Shown here one piece after another: positions 1-8,547 of a stretch of 64,000 nt of DNA (the stretch's first letter is position 1; each line of letters starts with the position of its first letter). This DNA is from Desulfobacteraceae bacterium UBA2245 (GTDB lineage Bacteria; Desulfobacterota; Desulfobacteria; Desulfobacterales; UBA2245), in assembly GCA_002347265.1 (NCBI GenBank), contig DDYB01000020.1:38345-102344 (forward strand). The letters run 5' to 3'. The notes beneath the pieces are model-generated. The model ran no database searches, was not told the origin of the DNA, and was given only the letters and a program-made list of their open reading frames with translations. A program made the position numbers and the translations under genes.

Positions 1-292
1 TGAATCGGGTTTTGGGAAGCACGAACTCTCCGGCTTGCGGGGCCAGTTCATCGATGATTTCAGCGCCCCAGGTGCCGCGCACGCCGTGGGGGGGGAACAG
101 GTCAAATTCCTTGTCGTCCGGGGTGTGGGAATCCTGAAGATAGATCACCGGGTCTCCTGCTTTCCGGTAGACCTCCAGCCGTTTTTGAATAAAACCGATG
201 ATGTCGCGGACCGTTTCCCCGCAGTAAAGCGCGCCGGATTCGTCGACAAAATCGTTGAGCATGTCAATAATGATCAAGGCTTTTTGAGTCAT
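1..292 (-). CDS. Cysteine hydrolase (isochorismatase/nicotinamidase family), N-terminal part
   Basis: This is a minus-strand gene starting at an ATG at 290-292 and running off the left edge; 97 residues are visible. The N-terminus (MTQKALIIIDMLNDFVD) has the beta-strand plus catalytic Asp (D10) typical of the isochorismatase-like hydrolase fold. A Lys (K94, in FVLPKTRF) sits where the family has its catalytic lysine. The catalytic Cys would lie outside the window. A purine-rich GGAAGAAAG lies upstream of the ATG. Members hydrolyse amides such as nicotinamide or act as isochorismatases. The substrate cannot be assigned from the half that is visible, although nicotinamidase is a reasonable guess. 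Confidence 0.85.
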   Translation of the reverse strand, partial: MTQKALIIIDMLNDFVDESGALYCGETVRDIIGFIQKRLEVYRKAGDPVIYLQDSHTPDDKEFDLFPPHGVRGTWGAEIIDELAPQAGEFVLPKTRF

Positions 293-494
293 GGATCTTT
301 CTTCCGATTTGAAGTCAGAATTCAAGTGCGGGCATAAACCGTTTTTCTCAGGGAAAGGTTGATCGAATCATTTTCTTAACAACCCTGATTATTTATGATA
401 TGAATCCTTACTTGATTTCAAGAAGATTTTTTTCTGGTCGCTCAATCGGTGCGGGTGCGAATTCCTCCAACCCGGCGGGTTCGGAAAGATTTCC

Positions 495-1400
495 ATGAAG
501 ATGAAAATGATGATTTTAGTGATGTGCGCGGCGTTGCATTCCCCTTGCCAGGCTGATCCGCTTCCGGTGATTGCCAGCATTTTTCCCGTGGCGGACCTGG
601 TCCAACAGGTCGGCGGAGAGCATGTTTCGGTTGTCACGGTGATTCCTCCCGGCGCAAGCCCCCACGCCTTTGAGCCCAGCCCCGGGCTGGTCAAGAAAAT
701 CACCTCGGCGCGCATTTTTTTCAAGGTAGGCGCCGGTCTTGAATTCTGGTGGGAAAAATTTGTTCGAAATGCCGAAATCCGGCCGGTGGAGGTTGTGCTG
801 TCCGACGGCGTGGATCTAATCCATGAGGCGGGGCATTCACACCACGAGGATATGGAGGCGGCCGGACATCCGTCCGGCGAACACCAGGAGGGCAATCCCC
901 ATGTCTGGCTGGATCCCGTGATCGCCGCCGGCATGGTCTCAAAGATCGCGGATTCTCTGAGTCTGGCGGATCCGGTTCATGCGGATTTTTACCAGAACCG
1001 CCGGCAGCGCTGTTTGTCGGAACTTGGGGCTCTGGATCAGGATATTCGGGCCGCCGTGAGCCGGTTTTCCAGCCGCTGGTATGTCTCCGCCCATTCCGCT
1101 TGGGATTATTTCGCCAGACGATACGGACTGCAAAGCGCAGGCGCCATCGAAGCCAGCCCCGGACGCCAGCCCGTTCCCAGAGAGATCGCCGCTCTGGTCT
1201 CGCGGATCAAAGCGCATCAGATCCGGGCGGTTTTCGCGGAACCCCAGCTCAATTCCCATCTGGCCGCCCTGGTGGCCAGGGAAGCCGGAATTCCTGTTGT
1301 TTTTCTGGATCCCGTGGGTGATCCGCACAGCGAGGATCGAAATACCTATATCCGCCTGATGCGGACCAATCTCAGGACGCTTCAGGAGGTCATGCAGTGA
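495..1400 (+). CDS. znuA: Metal ABC transporter substrate-binding protein, zinc type (ZnuA-like)
   Basis: 301 residues. This is the periplasmic binding protein of a cluster-9 (Zn/Mn) ABC importer. It has a signal peptide (about residues 1-20, cleavage after CQA), and metal ligands are recognisable as H57 (SPHAFEPS), H136 (NPHVWLDP), H200 (VSAHSAWDY) and D272 (FLDPVGD). A His-rich flexible loop lies at about 110-130 (contains HSHHED and GEH). In this family such loops are typical of zinc rather than manganese binders, so zinc is inferred. GGAAAG at 483-488 is a good ribosome-binding site. The stop overlaps the GTG start of the ATPase gene, so translation is probably coupled. No clear Zur box was seen upstream. 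Confidence 0.93.
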   Translation: MKMKMMILVMCAALHSPCQADPLPVIASIFPVADLVQQVGGEHVSVVTVIPPGASPHAFEPSPGLVKKITSARIFFKVGAGLEFWWEKFVRNAEIRPVEVVLSDGVDLIHEAGHSHHEDMEAAGHPSGEHQEGNPHVWLDPVIAAGMVSKIADSLSLADPVHADFYQNRRQRCLSELGALDQDIRAAVSRFSSRWYVSAHSAWDYFARRYGLQSAGAIEASPGRQPVPREIAALVSRIKAHQIRAVFAEPQLNSHLAALVAREAGIPVVFLDPVGDPHSEDRNTYIRLMRTNLRTLQEVMQ

Positions 1401-2197
1401 AACCCGAATCCCAGGTTAAGGAAACCCATTATGTGGATCTGGAAGACATATGGGTGGCCTACGACCATAAATGGGTGCTGCAATCCGTTTACTTCAGCTG
1501 CGGCGCGGGCGAGATCGTCGGGATTGTCGGGCCCAACGGGGGAGGGAAGTCCACCCTGCTCAAGGTCATCCTCGGACTGGTGCGGCCCGATCGCGGAACC
1601 GTGCGTCTGTTCGGGGAAAAACCCGGCAAACGCGGTCTTCAGGAAGTCGGCTATCTTCCCCAGATTTCCCAGGCAGAGCGGTTTTTTCCGGTATCGGCGC
1701 TGGATGTGGTTCTGATGGGGCTTTACGCTCGCATCGGATTTTTCCGAAGACCGGATCAAAAAGATCGTGAAACCGCGATGGAAGTACTGAATCGCGTCGG
1801 CATGGCCGACCATGCCGGCCGTCCCTTCGGAGCGCTTTCCGGCGGACAGCAGCAGCGGGTTCATATCGCGCGCGCTCTGGCGCCTCATCCCAGGCTGCTG
1901 GTTCTGGACGAGCCCGCCACCGGAGTGGACAGCGTCGCTCAGGAGGATTTTTATCGCCTGCTGGCGGAGCTTCGGGACGCGGAAGGCTTGTCGGTGCTCA
2001 TGGTGTCGCACGATATCGGAGTGATCACCGCCCATGCGGATCGCATCGCCTGCCTGAACGTTGAAATTCATTACCACGGCGAGGCCCAGGCCTGTATGAT
2101 TCCGGAAAACATCGCCAGGGTGTTCGGCAGGGACCTGAAGGTGATGGTGCACGATTCACGCTGCGCCACCTGTTTTCGGAGACATTCGCATGAGTGA
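1397..2197 (+). CDS. znuC: Metal ABC transporter ATP-binding protein (ZnuC-like)
   Basis: 266 residues, starting at GTG and overlapping the stop of the binding-protein gene (GTGA overlap), with AGGAGG at 1384-1389 as ribosome-binding site. It has Walker A GPNGGGKST (45-53), ABC signature LSGGQQQR (147-154) and Walker B LLVLDEP (167-173). The sequence after the signature fits the metal-importer ABC family. The C-terminal tail carries a Cys-X2-Cys pair and several His residues (CATCFRRHSH), which could be a metal-responsive extension; that is inference. It should energise uptake through the adjacent permease at the cytoplasmic face of the inner membrane. Its stop overlaps the next start by 8 nt. 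Confidence 0.93.
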   Translation: MKPESQVKETHYVDLEDIWVAYDHKWVLQSVYFSCGAGEIVGIVGPNGGGKSTLLKVILGLVRPDRGTVRLFGEKPGKRGLQEVGYLPQISQAERFFPVSALDVVLMGLYARIGFFRRPDQKDRETAMEVLNRVGMADHAGRPFGALSGGQQQRVHIARALAPHPRLLVLDEPATGVDSVAQEDFYRLLAELRDAEGLSVLMVSHDIGVITAHADRIACLNVEIHYHGEAQACMIPENIARVFGRDLKVMVHDSRCATCFRRHSHE

Positions 2198-3002
2198 GCT
2201 TCTGGCCCTGGAGTTTATGAGAAACGCGTTTCTGGCCGGCATGCTTCTCAGCACCGTGCTGGCGGTGGTTTCGTTTTTCGTGGTGCTGCGCCGGTTTTCA
2301 TTTATCGGCGTCGGCGTGGCGCATTCGGCGTTCGGCGGAGTGGCCCTGGGCGTTCTTCTGGGGGTTTCCCCGGTGCTTTCCGCCCTTGGATTTTCGATAA
2401 TTGTTGCCAACGCCATCGGATGGATTTCCAGAAGAAAAGAGATCAGCACGGATACGGCCATCGGAATATTTTTTGCCCTGGCCATGGCTCTCGGGGTGAT
2501 TTTTATCGGAATGTCGGGCCGCTACAACGTGGATCTTTTCGGGTATCTCTTCGGCAACATACTGGCCATCACGAGGCAGGAGCTTGTGATCGTCTGCGTG
2601 CTGGGAATCCTGGTTCTGGCCGGCATCGTTCTGTTTTTCAAGGAATTTCTGTTTATCGCCTTTGATCAGGAGGTTGCCAGGGTCAACGGCGTGCCGGTGA
2701 CCCTGCTGGATCATTTTTTCCTGACGCTTCTGGCGGTTGCCGTGGTCATCTGCATCAAGATGGTGGGCATCGTGCTGGTTTCCGCCCTGCTGGTCATTCC
2801 CGGCGCCGCGGCCAGTCAGGTCGCCCGGAGCTACGGGGCGATGATCGGCGTTTCCATCGCGGTTGCCGTGATTTCCACCACCGGCGGGCTGATTCTTTCC
2901 TATTATGCGGATCTGGCATCCGGGGCCGTGATCGTAACCCTCGCCGCCCTGCTTTTCTTTATCGCCTTCGGCCTGGGGCGCCTGCAAAAAACGCCTCGTT
3001 GA
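2190..3002 (+). CDS. znuB: Metal ABC transporter permease (ZnuB-like)
   Basis: 270 residues, with about eight predicted hydrophobic membrane segments spread over the whole length, as expected of the ABC-3 family permease of zinc and manganese importers. Conserved landmarks are the early FVVLRRFSFIGVGVAHSAFGG segment and the late VSALLVIPGAAASQVARS segment. The start overlaps the end of the ATPase gene, completing a compact three-gene znuA-znuC-znuB operon. The terminator-like hairpin at 3115-3148 could end this transcript as well as the opposing tRNA transcript. Confidence 0.93.
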   Translation: MSELLALEFMRNAFLAGMLLSTVLAVVSFFVVLRRFSFIGVGVAHSAFGGVALGVLLGVSPVLSALGFSIIVANAIGWISRRKEISTDTAIGIFFALAMALGVIFIGMSGRYNVDLFGYLFGNILAITRQELVIVCVLGILVLAGIVLFFKEFLFIAFDQEVARVNGVPVTLLDHFFLTLLAVAVVICIKMVGIVLVSALLVIPGAAASQVARSYGAMIGVSIAVAVISTTGGLILSYYADLASGAVIVTLAALLFFIAFGLGRLQKTPR

Positions 3003-3114
3003 GCCGCAACAGCAATTTTCCGCATGAATGCGAAGCCACCCGGGCGGCCCAACAATGTCTGACTCAAAATGGCGTGGCAGATATTAGTTTTCCTGTTTTC
3101 TTCGCTCTTTCAAA

Positions 3115-3148
3115 ATAAAAAAAGGCATCTTTTTGAGATGCCTTTTTT
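3115..3148. terminator. Bidirectional rho-independent terminator
   Basis: There is a perfect 8-bp stem AGGCATCT (3123-3130) / AGATGCCT (3136-3143) with a TTTTG loop. It is flanked by an A-run on the left and a T-run on the right, so it works as a terminator on either strand. It lies between the zinc importer (plus) and tRNA-Phe (minus). Confidence 0.85.
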
Positions 3149-3160
3149 CTGAAGAAAAAG

Positions 3161-3233
3161 TGCCGAGGGACGGAATCGAACCGCCGACACGGGGATTTTC
3201 AGTCCCCTGCTCTACCGACTGAGCTACCTCGGC
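3161..3233 (-). tRNA. tRNA-Phe (anticodon GAA)
   Basis: 73 nt on the minus strand. The acceptor stem GCCGAGG/CCTCGGC is perfect, the D-arm contains GCTCAG and GGTAGAGC, the anticodon stem is GGGGA/TCCCC with loop CTGAAAA (anticodon GAA), the T-loop is TTCGATT and the discriminator is A. CCA is not encoded; the next bases read CTT, so CCA must be added enzymatically. It has its own strong promoter and is followed by the bidirectional terminator. Confidence 0.97.
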
Positions 3234-3246
3234 ACAAGCCGGGCTA

Positions 3247-3275
3247 TTCATATGGGAGTCGGCCTTTTTTGTCAA
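3247..3275 (-). promoter_or_regulatory. Sigma-70-type promoter for tRNA-Phe
   Basis: On the minus strand, TTGACA (3270-3275), exactly 17 nt of spacer, then TATGAA (3247-3252), placed 13 nt before the mature 5' end of tRNA-Phe. It starts only a few bases after the rsmE stop, so the tRNA probably does not depend on rsmE transcription. Confidence 0.75.
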
Positions 3276-3282
3276 GCGGAAT

Positions 3283-4020
3283 TTAGCCAAGATCGCCAAA
3301 AAGATGTTGCAGGATGCTGCTGGCCGCGAGGGTCGCCGTCTCGGCTCTGAGAATTCTGGGGCCAAGCGATGCGGAAATGCATCCGGATTCTTTTGCCTTT
3401 CGAATTTCATCTTCCGTAAATCCGCCCTCAGGTCCGAGCATGGCAAAGATGCTGCGGATGGGGTTGCCGCAGTTCAGCTTTTCCGGATCAAGCTTTTCGG
3501 ATGCATTTTCCCAGAAAACGAGGCGAAGATCGCATGATTTTCCCAGTTCCAGGGCCTGATCAAAGGAGACAACCGGGTCGATCTGCAGAATCCGGCCCCT
3601 GCGGCACTGCTTGACGGCTTCCCGGGCGATTTTTTCCCAGCGTGCCGCGCGTTCCGTTCGTTTGGCTTCCGGGCGTGGAACCGACCGGTGCGCGACAAAG
3701 GGAATCCACCGGTGGATTCCCAGTTCGGAAAGCGGTCGAATCAGATCTTCCATTTTGCGGTCTTTCAACAGAGCCTGTGCGATCGATATGCGAACCGGAG
3801 ATTCGGATGCGGCCAAATACTTTTCGAGGATCTTGAGTGCAACGCCTTCGGCGGTTATTTGAAGAATTTGCGCCTTGTAATGGAAGCCGGCGCCGTCGGC
3901 AAGCGCGATCATGTCTCCGGGTTTCAGGCGCAGAACAAGACGGATGTGCCCGGCCTCCGCGCCCGTGATCAACGGGCAGGGGGAGGCAAGCTGATCCGGG
4001 TTGATATAAAAATATCTCAT
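3283..4020 (-). CDS. rsmE: 16S rRNA (uracil-1498-N3)-methyltransferase RsmE
   Basis: 245 residues, normal length for RsmE. The enzyme N3-methylates U1498 of 16S rRNA in the 30S subunit, using SAM. An N-terminal PUA-like part (MRYFYI start, VLRLKPGDMIALADGAG) is followed by a SPOUT-class trefoil-knot methyltransferase domain. The knot motifs are clear: IAQALLKDRKMEDLIRPLSELG, MLGPEGGFTEDEI and LGPRILRAETATLAA near the C-terminus. No strong Shine-Dalgarno is seen before the ATG. It lies upstream of tRNA-Phe in the same direction, but the tRNA has its own promoter. Confidence 0.95.
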   Translation of the reverse strand: MRYFYINPDQLASPCPLITGAEAGHIRLVLRLKPGDMIALADGAGFHYKAQILQITAEGVALKILEKYLAASESPVRISIAQALLKDRKMEDLIRPLSELGIHRWIPFVAHRSVPRPEAKRTERAARWEKIAREAVKQCRRGRILQIDPVVSFDQALELGKSCDLRLVFWENASEKLDPEKLNCGNPIRSIFAMLGPEGGFTEDEIRKAKESGCISASLGPRILRAETATLAASSILQHLFGDLG

Positions 4021-4144
4021 CGCATCGCGGCCCGCGGAAAATGTGATGTGAATCTTTGCATACAGCTCCAGTCTCTTTTTACTTGTGCATTGTCTAATAT
4101 GTCTTTTGGAGGAAGGAAAGCTTTTTTTAACAAAATCAAATAGC

Positions 4145-4173
4145 TTGACACGTATTGGGCGCTATGATAATTT
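4145..4173 (+). promoter_or_regulatory. Candidate promoter upstream of the acidic protein gene
   Basis: A consensus TTGACA (4145-4150) is followed after 17 nt by TAATTT (4168-4173), in an AT-rich 225-bp gap between divergent genes. The -35 is perfect and the -10 is moderate. It is the only obvious promoter before the 4246 gene. Confidence 0.45.
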
Positions 4174-4245
4174 TTAACCCGGTTTAAAACTTTATATTTT
4201 AATATCAAATGGTTGCAACGGATCATCAGGAAGCGGGAACGTATA

Positions 4246-4668
4246 ATGATGGATCATTCGGATTCCAAATCTCCCCCAAATGCCGATTTTAATCAGAGTG
4301 AAATCAGCACTTCGGACAACTCGGATGTTTCCGGGGCGGGGAAGGAAGAGGAAATTCTTGATCTGACCGATATTCTGACGGAGATTCCCGAGGCAAAATC
4401 AGAAGAACCGGTTGATCCTGCAGCATATGCGCAGGAGGTCGATGAACCGCCGATGGAGGCCGCATCCGGGTTTCCGATCGAAACTTCGCTGGAGTCCGCG
4501 ATAACGCCCGAGGTGCTTGAAAATGCTTTGGAGCGCGTCGTCATGAGGATGTTTTCGGAAAAAATCGAGCCGCTTCTGGTTGAGGCGGTGGAAAGAGGCG
4601 TTCAAAAAGAGATGGAACGCCTGCGGGCGCTTTTACTGGAGGACGTTCCGGACGCCCGGAAGTTTTAG
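4246..4668 (+). CDS. Acidic protein of unknown function, PopZ-like C-terminal pattern
   Basis: 140 residues from the ATG at 4246 (AGGAA lies 13 nt upstream; a TTG at 4213 would add 11 residues). I do not recognise a named family with certainty. Residues about 1-85 are acidic, low in hydrophobics and probably disordered. The last 50 residues form amphipathic helices with the pattern TPEVLENALERVVMRMFSEK, then LLVEAVERGVQKEMERL. This arrangement of a disordered acidic N-terminus and a short helical oligomerisation tail resembles polar-organising PopZ/DUF2497-type proteins, but that is a resemblance only. It is directly followed by a strong terminator, so it is transcribed separately from valS. 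Confidence 0.7.
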   Translation: MMDHSDSKSPPNADFNQSEISTSDNSDVSGAGKEEEILDLTDILTEIPEAKSEEPVDPAAYAQEVDEPPMEAASGFPIETSLESAITPEVLENALERVVMRMFSEKIEPLLVEAVERGVQKEMERLRALLLEDVPDARKF

Positions 4669-4713
4669 GATGCGGACCATCCTTGCGGGCGGACAAAACA
4701 GGCACGACGCTAT

Positions 4714-4746
4714 ACAGGGGATTAGACATTTAATCCCCTGTTTTTA
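4714..4746 (+). terminator. Rho-independent terminator after the acidic protein gene
   Basis: Perfect 10-bp stem CAGGGGATTA (4715-4724) / TAATCCCCTG (4731-4740) with a GACATT loop, followed by five T. Confidence 0.9.
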
Positions 4747-4965
4747 TGTCTGGATGTGAAGGATCCGGCAACACGCCCCATTTTGACGGATCATGAACAT
4801 ATCGCGTCGGATGCGCGACGCCGTCTTGAATGCATGCTGTTTTGCGAAGGCTATAACGAATGCAGAAAAGCCGGGCTGAAGAAATTCGAAATAATCAGCG
4901 CCGGCCGAACCGGATGCGGCAGATTTTTCCGGAGACCCAGTTACAGAAACGAGGAGTGCGATTTT

Positions 4966-7629
4966 ATGAATTCCGGTACGATCGATAAAGGATACGAACC
5001 CCGCAGCGTAGAAGCCAGGTGGTATGAATTCTGGGAAAAGCAGGGGTTGTTTGCGGCGCAGGAGCAAAGCGATAAACCAGGCTATTCCATTGTGATTCCC
5101 CCTCCGAATGTAACAGGCGTGCTGCATATGGGCCATGCGCTGAACGTGACTCTGCAGGACGTTTTATGCCGGTATCGAAGACTTCAGGGGGACAGCGTGC
5201 TGTGGATGCCGGGCACGGATCATGCCGGCATTGCCACACAGAACGTGGTGGAAAGAAAACTGGCTGAGCAGGGGCTCAGCCGCCACTCGATCGGACGCGA
5301 GAAGTTTATCGAAGCCGTATGGAAGTGGCGGAAGGAATACGGCAGCGCGATCATCAATCAGCTCAAACGCCTGGGCGCCTCCTGCGACTGGGACAGAGAG
5401 CGTTTCACCATGGATGAGGGGCTGAGCCGGGCGGTGCGCAAGGTTTTTGTCCAGCTCTATGAGGAAGGTCTGATCTACCGGGGCCGGTATATCATCAACT
5501 GGTGTCCGCGATGCCGCACGGCGCTGGCCGATCTTGAGGTGGAACACGAAGAGCTGGACGGCTGCCTGTATCATGTCCTGTATCCCTTTGCCGAAGGAAC
5601 CGGCGGCATCGTTGTGGCGACCACCCGTCCGGAAACCATGCTGGGGGATACGGCCGTGGCGACCCATCCGGAAGATCCCCGATATGCGGATCTGGCCTGC
5701 AGCGAGGTCATCCTGCCCCTGGTGAATAAAAAAATTCCCGTCATCAAGGATGCTTACGTGGACATGACCTTTGGAACCGGCGGGCTGAAGGTTACTCCGG
5801 CTCATGATCCCAATGACTTTGAGATCGCCTCGCGTCACCATCTTCCGATTGTGAAGGTCATCGGAGACGACGGAACCATGACATCCGACGCCGGGCTCTT
5901 TGAAGGCATGGATCGGTTTGAGTGTCGAAAGGCGGTGCTTGAAGCGCTCGAGGAACAGGAGTTGCTGATCCGGGTTGAGCCTTACCGCCATGGCGTGGGG
6001 CATTGCTACCGGTGCAAGACCGTCGTGGAGCCGAATTTATCCAATCAGTGGTTTGTGAAAGTCAAACCGCTTGCCGAAAAAGCGATCCAGGCGGTTGAGG
6101 ACGGCCGGACCCGGATCATTCCAGAGACCTGGGCCAATACCTATTTTGACTGGATGCGCAATATCCGGGACTGGTGCATTTCCCGTCAGATCTGGTGGGG
6201 GCATCAGATTCCGGTCTGGACCTGTCTGGATTGCGACGAGGTGATCGCTTCGGTGGAGGCGCCGGAGTCGTGCCCGACCTGCCAGAGCGTCAACCTCGAG
6301 CAGGAAACCGACGTTCTGGACACCTGGTTCAGTTCGGCGTTATGGCCCTTTTCCACCATGGGATGGCCGGATCAGACGCCGCTTCTTGAAAAGTATTATC
6401 CTACCGCTGTTCTGGTGACCGCATTTGACATCCTGTTTTTCTGGGTGGCCCGAATGATGATGATGGGGCTTCATTTCATGAATGACGTGCCCTTCCGGGA
6501 TGTGTACATTCATGCCCTGGTCCGGGACGAAGAGGGCAAGAAGATGAGCAAGTCCAAGGGCAACGTCATCGATCCGCTGACCATCATCGATGCCTATGGT
6601 ACCGATGCGTTCCGGTTCACGCTGGCCGCCTTTGCCGCTCAGGGACGGGATATCAAAATGTCCGAAAAACGGGTGGACGGATACCGGCACTTTATCAACA
6701 AGCTCTGGAATGCGGCCCGTTTTTCGCTGATGCATCTCGACAAGGGGCGCTCCGCGATACCGGCTGAAAATCTTTCCCTGGCCGATCAGTGGATTCTCGT
6801 CAGGCTTCAGGGCGTCAAGCAGGCGGTGGCCGAGGCTCTGGATGCCTATCGTTTCAACGATGCGGCGGGCGCTTTGTACCAGTTCGTGTGGCATGAGTTC
6901 TGCGACTGGTATCTGGAAGCCATCAAGCCGGCGCTGTATGGAAAACTGGGCGAGCCGGAAAAAGAGGCATCTCTGAGCGTGCTCTGGTTTGTGCTCAGAG
7001 ATACGCTGATTCTGCTGCATCCTTTTATCCCCTTTGTGACCGAGGAGATATGGCACAAGCTTCCGGGAACCGAAGGCTCGATCATGAAACAGTCCTGGCC
7101 TGAAACGAATCTTCCCTTTGACGTCCAAACCGCCCGGAATGCCGAATCCACAATGAACCTGGTTTTCGAAGTGATTACCGCCATTCGAAATGTCCGGGGC
7201 GAAATGAATATTTCACCTTCCTTAGCCCTGGCCGTTGTGGTTCAGTCCGATGAGGACATGGTTCTGGAGAAGCTTCTGGAAAATCAGATGGAGATCGTCG
7301 ATCTGGCCAGGCTTTCGGCCCTTTCGATCCAGAAGCCGGTTTTGCGGCCCAGGGCTGCGGCTGCGGCCATTGTTCAAGGCGCCACGGTTTTCGTTCTTCT
7401 GGAGGGCATTATTGATTTTGCCAGGGAAGCCGGTCGTCTGGAAAAGGAAATCGAAAAATTGGCGACCGAACTTGCCGGGGTTTCAAAGAAGCTCAACAAT
7501 GAAGATTTTCTGAACAAGGCGCCGGCTGATGTGGTGAAAAAGGTCGTTGAGAAGCATGCGGAGCTGATTGAAAAACAGAAAAAGCTGCAGGCGAATCTGG
7601 AGAGAATCCGTTCCATGATTGAGGTTTGA
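4966..7629 (+). CDS. valS: Valyl-tRNA synthetase
   Basis: 887 residues from the ATG at 4966, which has GAGGAG at 4951-4956 as ribosome-binding site. The open frame continues upstream to 4756, but that extension does not look like ValS and starts just after a terminator. This class Ia synthetase charges tRNA-Val with valine. Visible signatures are the HIGH-type PPPNVTGVLHMGHALN, the CP1 editing domain (TTRPETMLGDTAVATHPED), KMSKS in EGKKMSKSKGNVIDP, the anticodon-binding helical domain (WHEFCDWYLEAIKPAL) and the C-terminal coiled coil (from about EAGRLEKEIEKL to the end). It has normal length and an intact frame. Confidence 0.98.
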   Translation: MNSGTIDKGYEPRSVEARWYEFWEKQGLFAAQEQSDKPGYSIVIPPPNVTGVLHMGHALNVTLQDVLCRYRRLQGDSVLWMPGTDHAGIATQNVVERKLAEQGLSRHSIGREKFIEAVWKWRKEYGSAIINQLKRLGASCDWDRERFTMDEGLSRAVRKVFVQLYEEGLIYRGRYIINWCPRCRTALADLEVEHEELDGCLYHVLYPFAEGTGGIVVATTRPETMLGDTAVATHPEDPRYADLACSEVILPLVNKKIPVIKDAYVDMTFGTGGLKVTPAHDPNDFEIASRHHLPIVKVIGDDGTMTSDAGLFEGMDRFECRKAVLEALEEQELLIRVEPYRHGVGHCYRCKTVVEPNLSNQWFVKVKPLAEKAIQAVEDGRTRIIPETWANTYFDWMRNIRDWCISRQIWWGHQIPVWTCLDCDEVIASVEAPESCPTCQSVNLEQETDVLDTWFSSALWPFSTMGWPDQTPLLEKYYPTAVLVTAFDILFFWVARMMMMGLHFMNDVPFRDVYIHALVRDEEGKKMSKSKGNVIDPLTIIDAYGTDAFRFTLAAFAAQGRDIKMSEKRVDGYRHFINKLWNAARFSLMHLDKGRSAIPAENLSLADQWILVRLQGVKQAVAEALDAYRFNDAAGALYQFVWHEFCDWYLEAIKPALYGKLGEPEKEASLSVLWFVLRDTLILLHPFIPFVTEEIWHKLPGTEGSIMKQSWPETNLPFDVQTARNAESTMNLVFEVITAIRNVRGEMNISPSLALAVVVQSDEDMVLEKLLENQMEIVDLARLSALSIQKPVLRPRAAAAAIVQGATVFVLLEGIIDFAREAGRLEKEIEKLATELAGVSKKLNNEDFLNKAPADVVKKVVEKHAELIEKQKKLQANLERIRSMIEV

Positions 7630-7659
7630 TCCGGCCGGCAAGTGATGATGGAATTGCAT

Positions 7660-8535
7660 ATGAATGATAAATCAACACGCGAAACGTCGATGCCTTTGTT
7701 CCTGCACGGCATTGATCCGCTGATTCATCTGGCGCTGAGCGAGGACATCGGCGCCGGAGATATTACGACGGGTCCTCTGGTTTCACCGAAACTTCAGGGA
7801 AAAGCGGTCATCATTGCCAAGGAGTCTCTGGTGGTTGCAGGCCTGGATGTGGCCCGCCGCGTATTTCGAACGCTGGATCCGGAAACGGATTTCAGAGCCT
7901 GCTGCTGCGATGGGGACCGGATGTCTCCGGCCGATGTGGTTGTGGAACTCGAGGGCCGGATGACCACTCTGCTGACCGGCGAGCGCACGGCGTTGAATTT
8001 TCTTCAGCGCATGTCCGGCGTCGCCACCCATGTGCGTTCCTATGCGGATGCGCTGAAAGGAACCCGCGTCCGCCTGGTCGACACCCGAAAAACCACGCCG
8101 GGATGGCGGGCCCTGGAAAAATACGCGGTTCGCATCGGCGGGGGGTGCAATCACAGGGGCGGCCTTTTTGACGGGGTGCTGATCAAGGACAATCACATCG
8201 CCGCCTGCGGCGGCATTGAGGCGGCGGTTTCCAGAATTCGAAACCAGTTGTCCCATCTGGTCAAAATCGAGGTCGAGACGTCCACCCTGGAGGAGGTGAG
8301 ACAGGCGCTTGCTTCCGGAGTGGATGTGATCATGCTCGACAACATGAACATCGATCAGATACGCCGGGCGGTGGCGATCATCGATGGAAAAGCGCTGGTA
8401 GAGGTGTCCGGAGGGATCACCAGAGAAAACCTGCACGACCTGGCCCGGACCGGGGTGGATGTCATTTCCGTCGGAGCCCTGACCCATTCGGCGCGCGCGG
8501 TGGATCTGAGCATGAAAATCCACCCTCCCGAATAA
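7660..8535 (+). CDS. nadC: Nicotinate-nucleotide pyrophosphorylase (carboxylating)
   Basis: 291 residues from the ATG at 7660, which has GGAA at 7650-7653. In-frame starts at 7642 (GTG), 7645 and 7648 are alternatives. NadC converts quinolinate and PRPP to nicotinate mononucleotide in de novo NAD synthesis. Landmarks are LALSEDIGAGDITTGPLV, ERTALNFLQRMSGVAT, DTRKTTPGWRALEKYAVRIGG, the HRGGLFDGVLIKDNH segment, KIEVETSTLEE and ISVGALTHSARAVDLSMKI. It lies 30 nt after valS and 12 nt before the rhomboid gene, so a valS-nadC-rhomboid transcript is likely. No nadA or nadB is in the window. Confidence 0.96.
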   Translation: MNDKSTRETSMPLFLHGIDPLIHLALSEDIGAGDITTGPLVSPKLQGKAVIIAKESLVVAGLDVARRVFRTLDPETDFRACCCDGDRMSPADVVVELEGRMTTLLTGERTALNFLQRMSGVATHVRSYADALKGTRVRLVDTRKTTPGWRALEKYAVRIGGGCNHRGGLFDGVLIKDNHIAACGGIEAAVSRIRNQLSHLVKIEVETSTLEEVRQALASGVDVIMLDNMNIDQIRRAVAIIDGKALVEVSGGITRENLHDLARTGVDVISVGALTHSARAVDLSMKIHPPE

Positions 8536-8547
8536 GCGCATTCGCTC

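Noticed and set aside
4756..4965. N-terminal extension of 70 residues on valS
   Set aside because: It begins right after a terminator, has no ValS similarity, and the ATG at 4966 has a proper GAGGAG.
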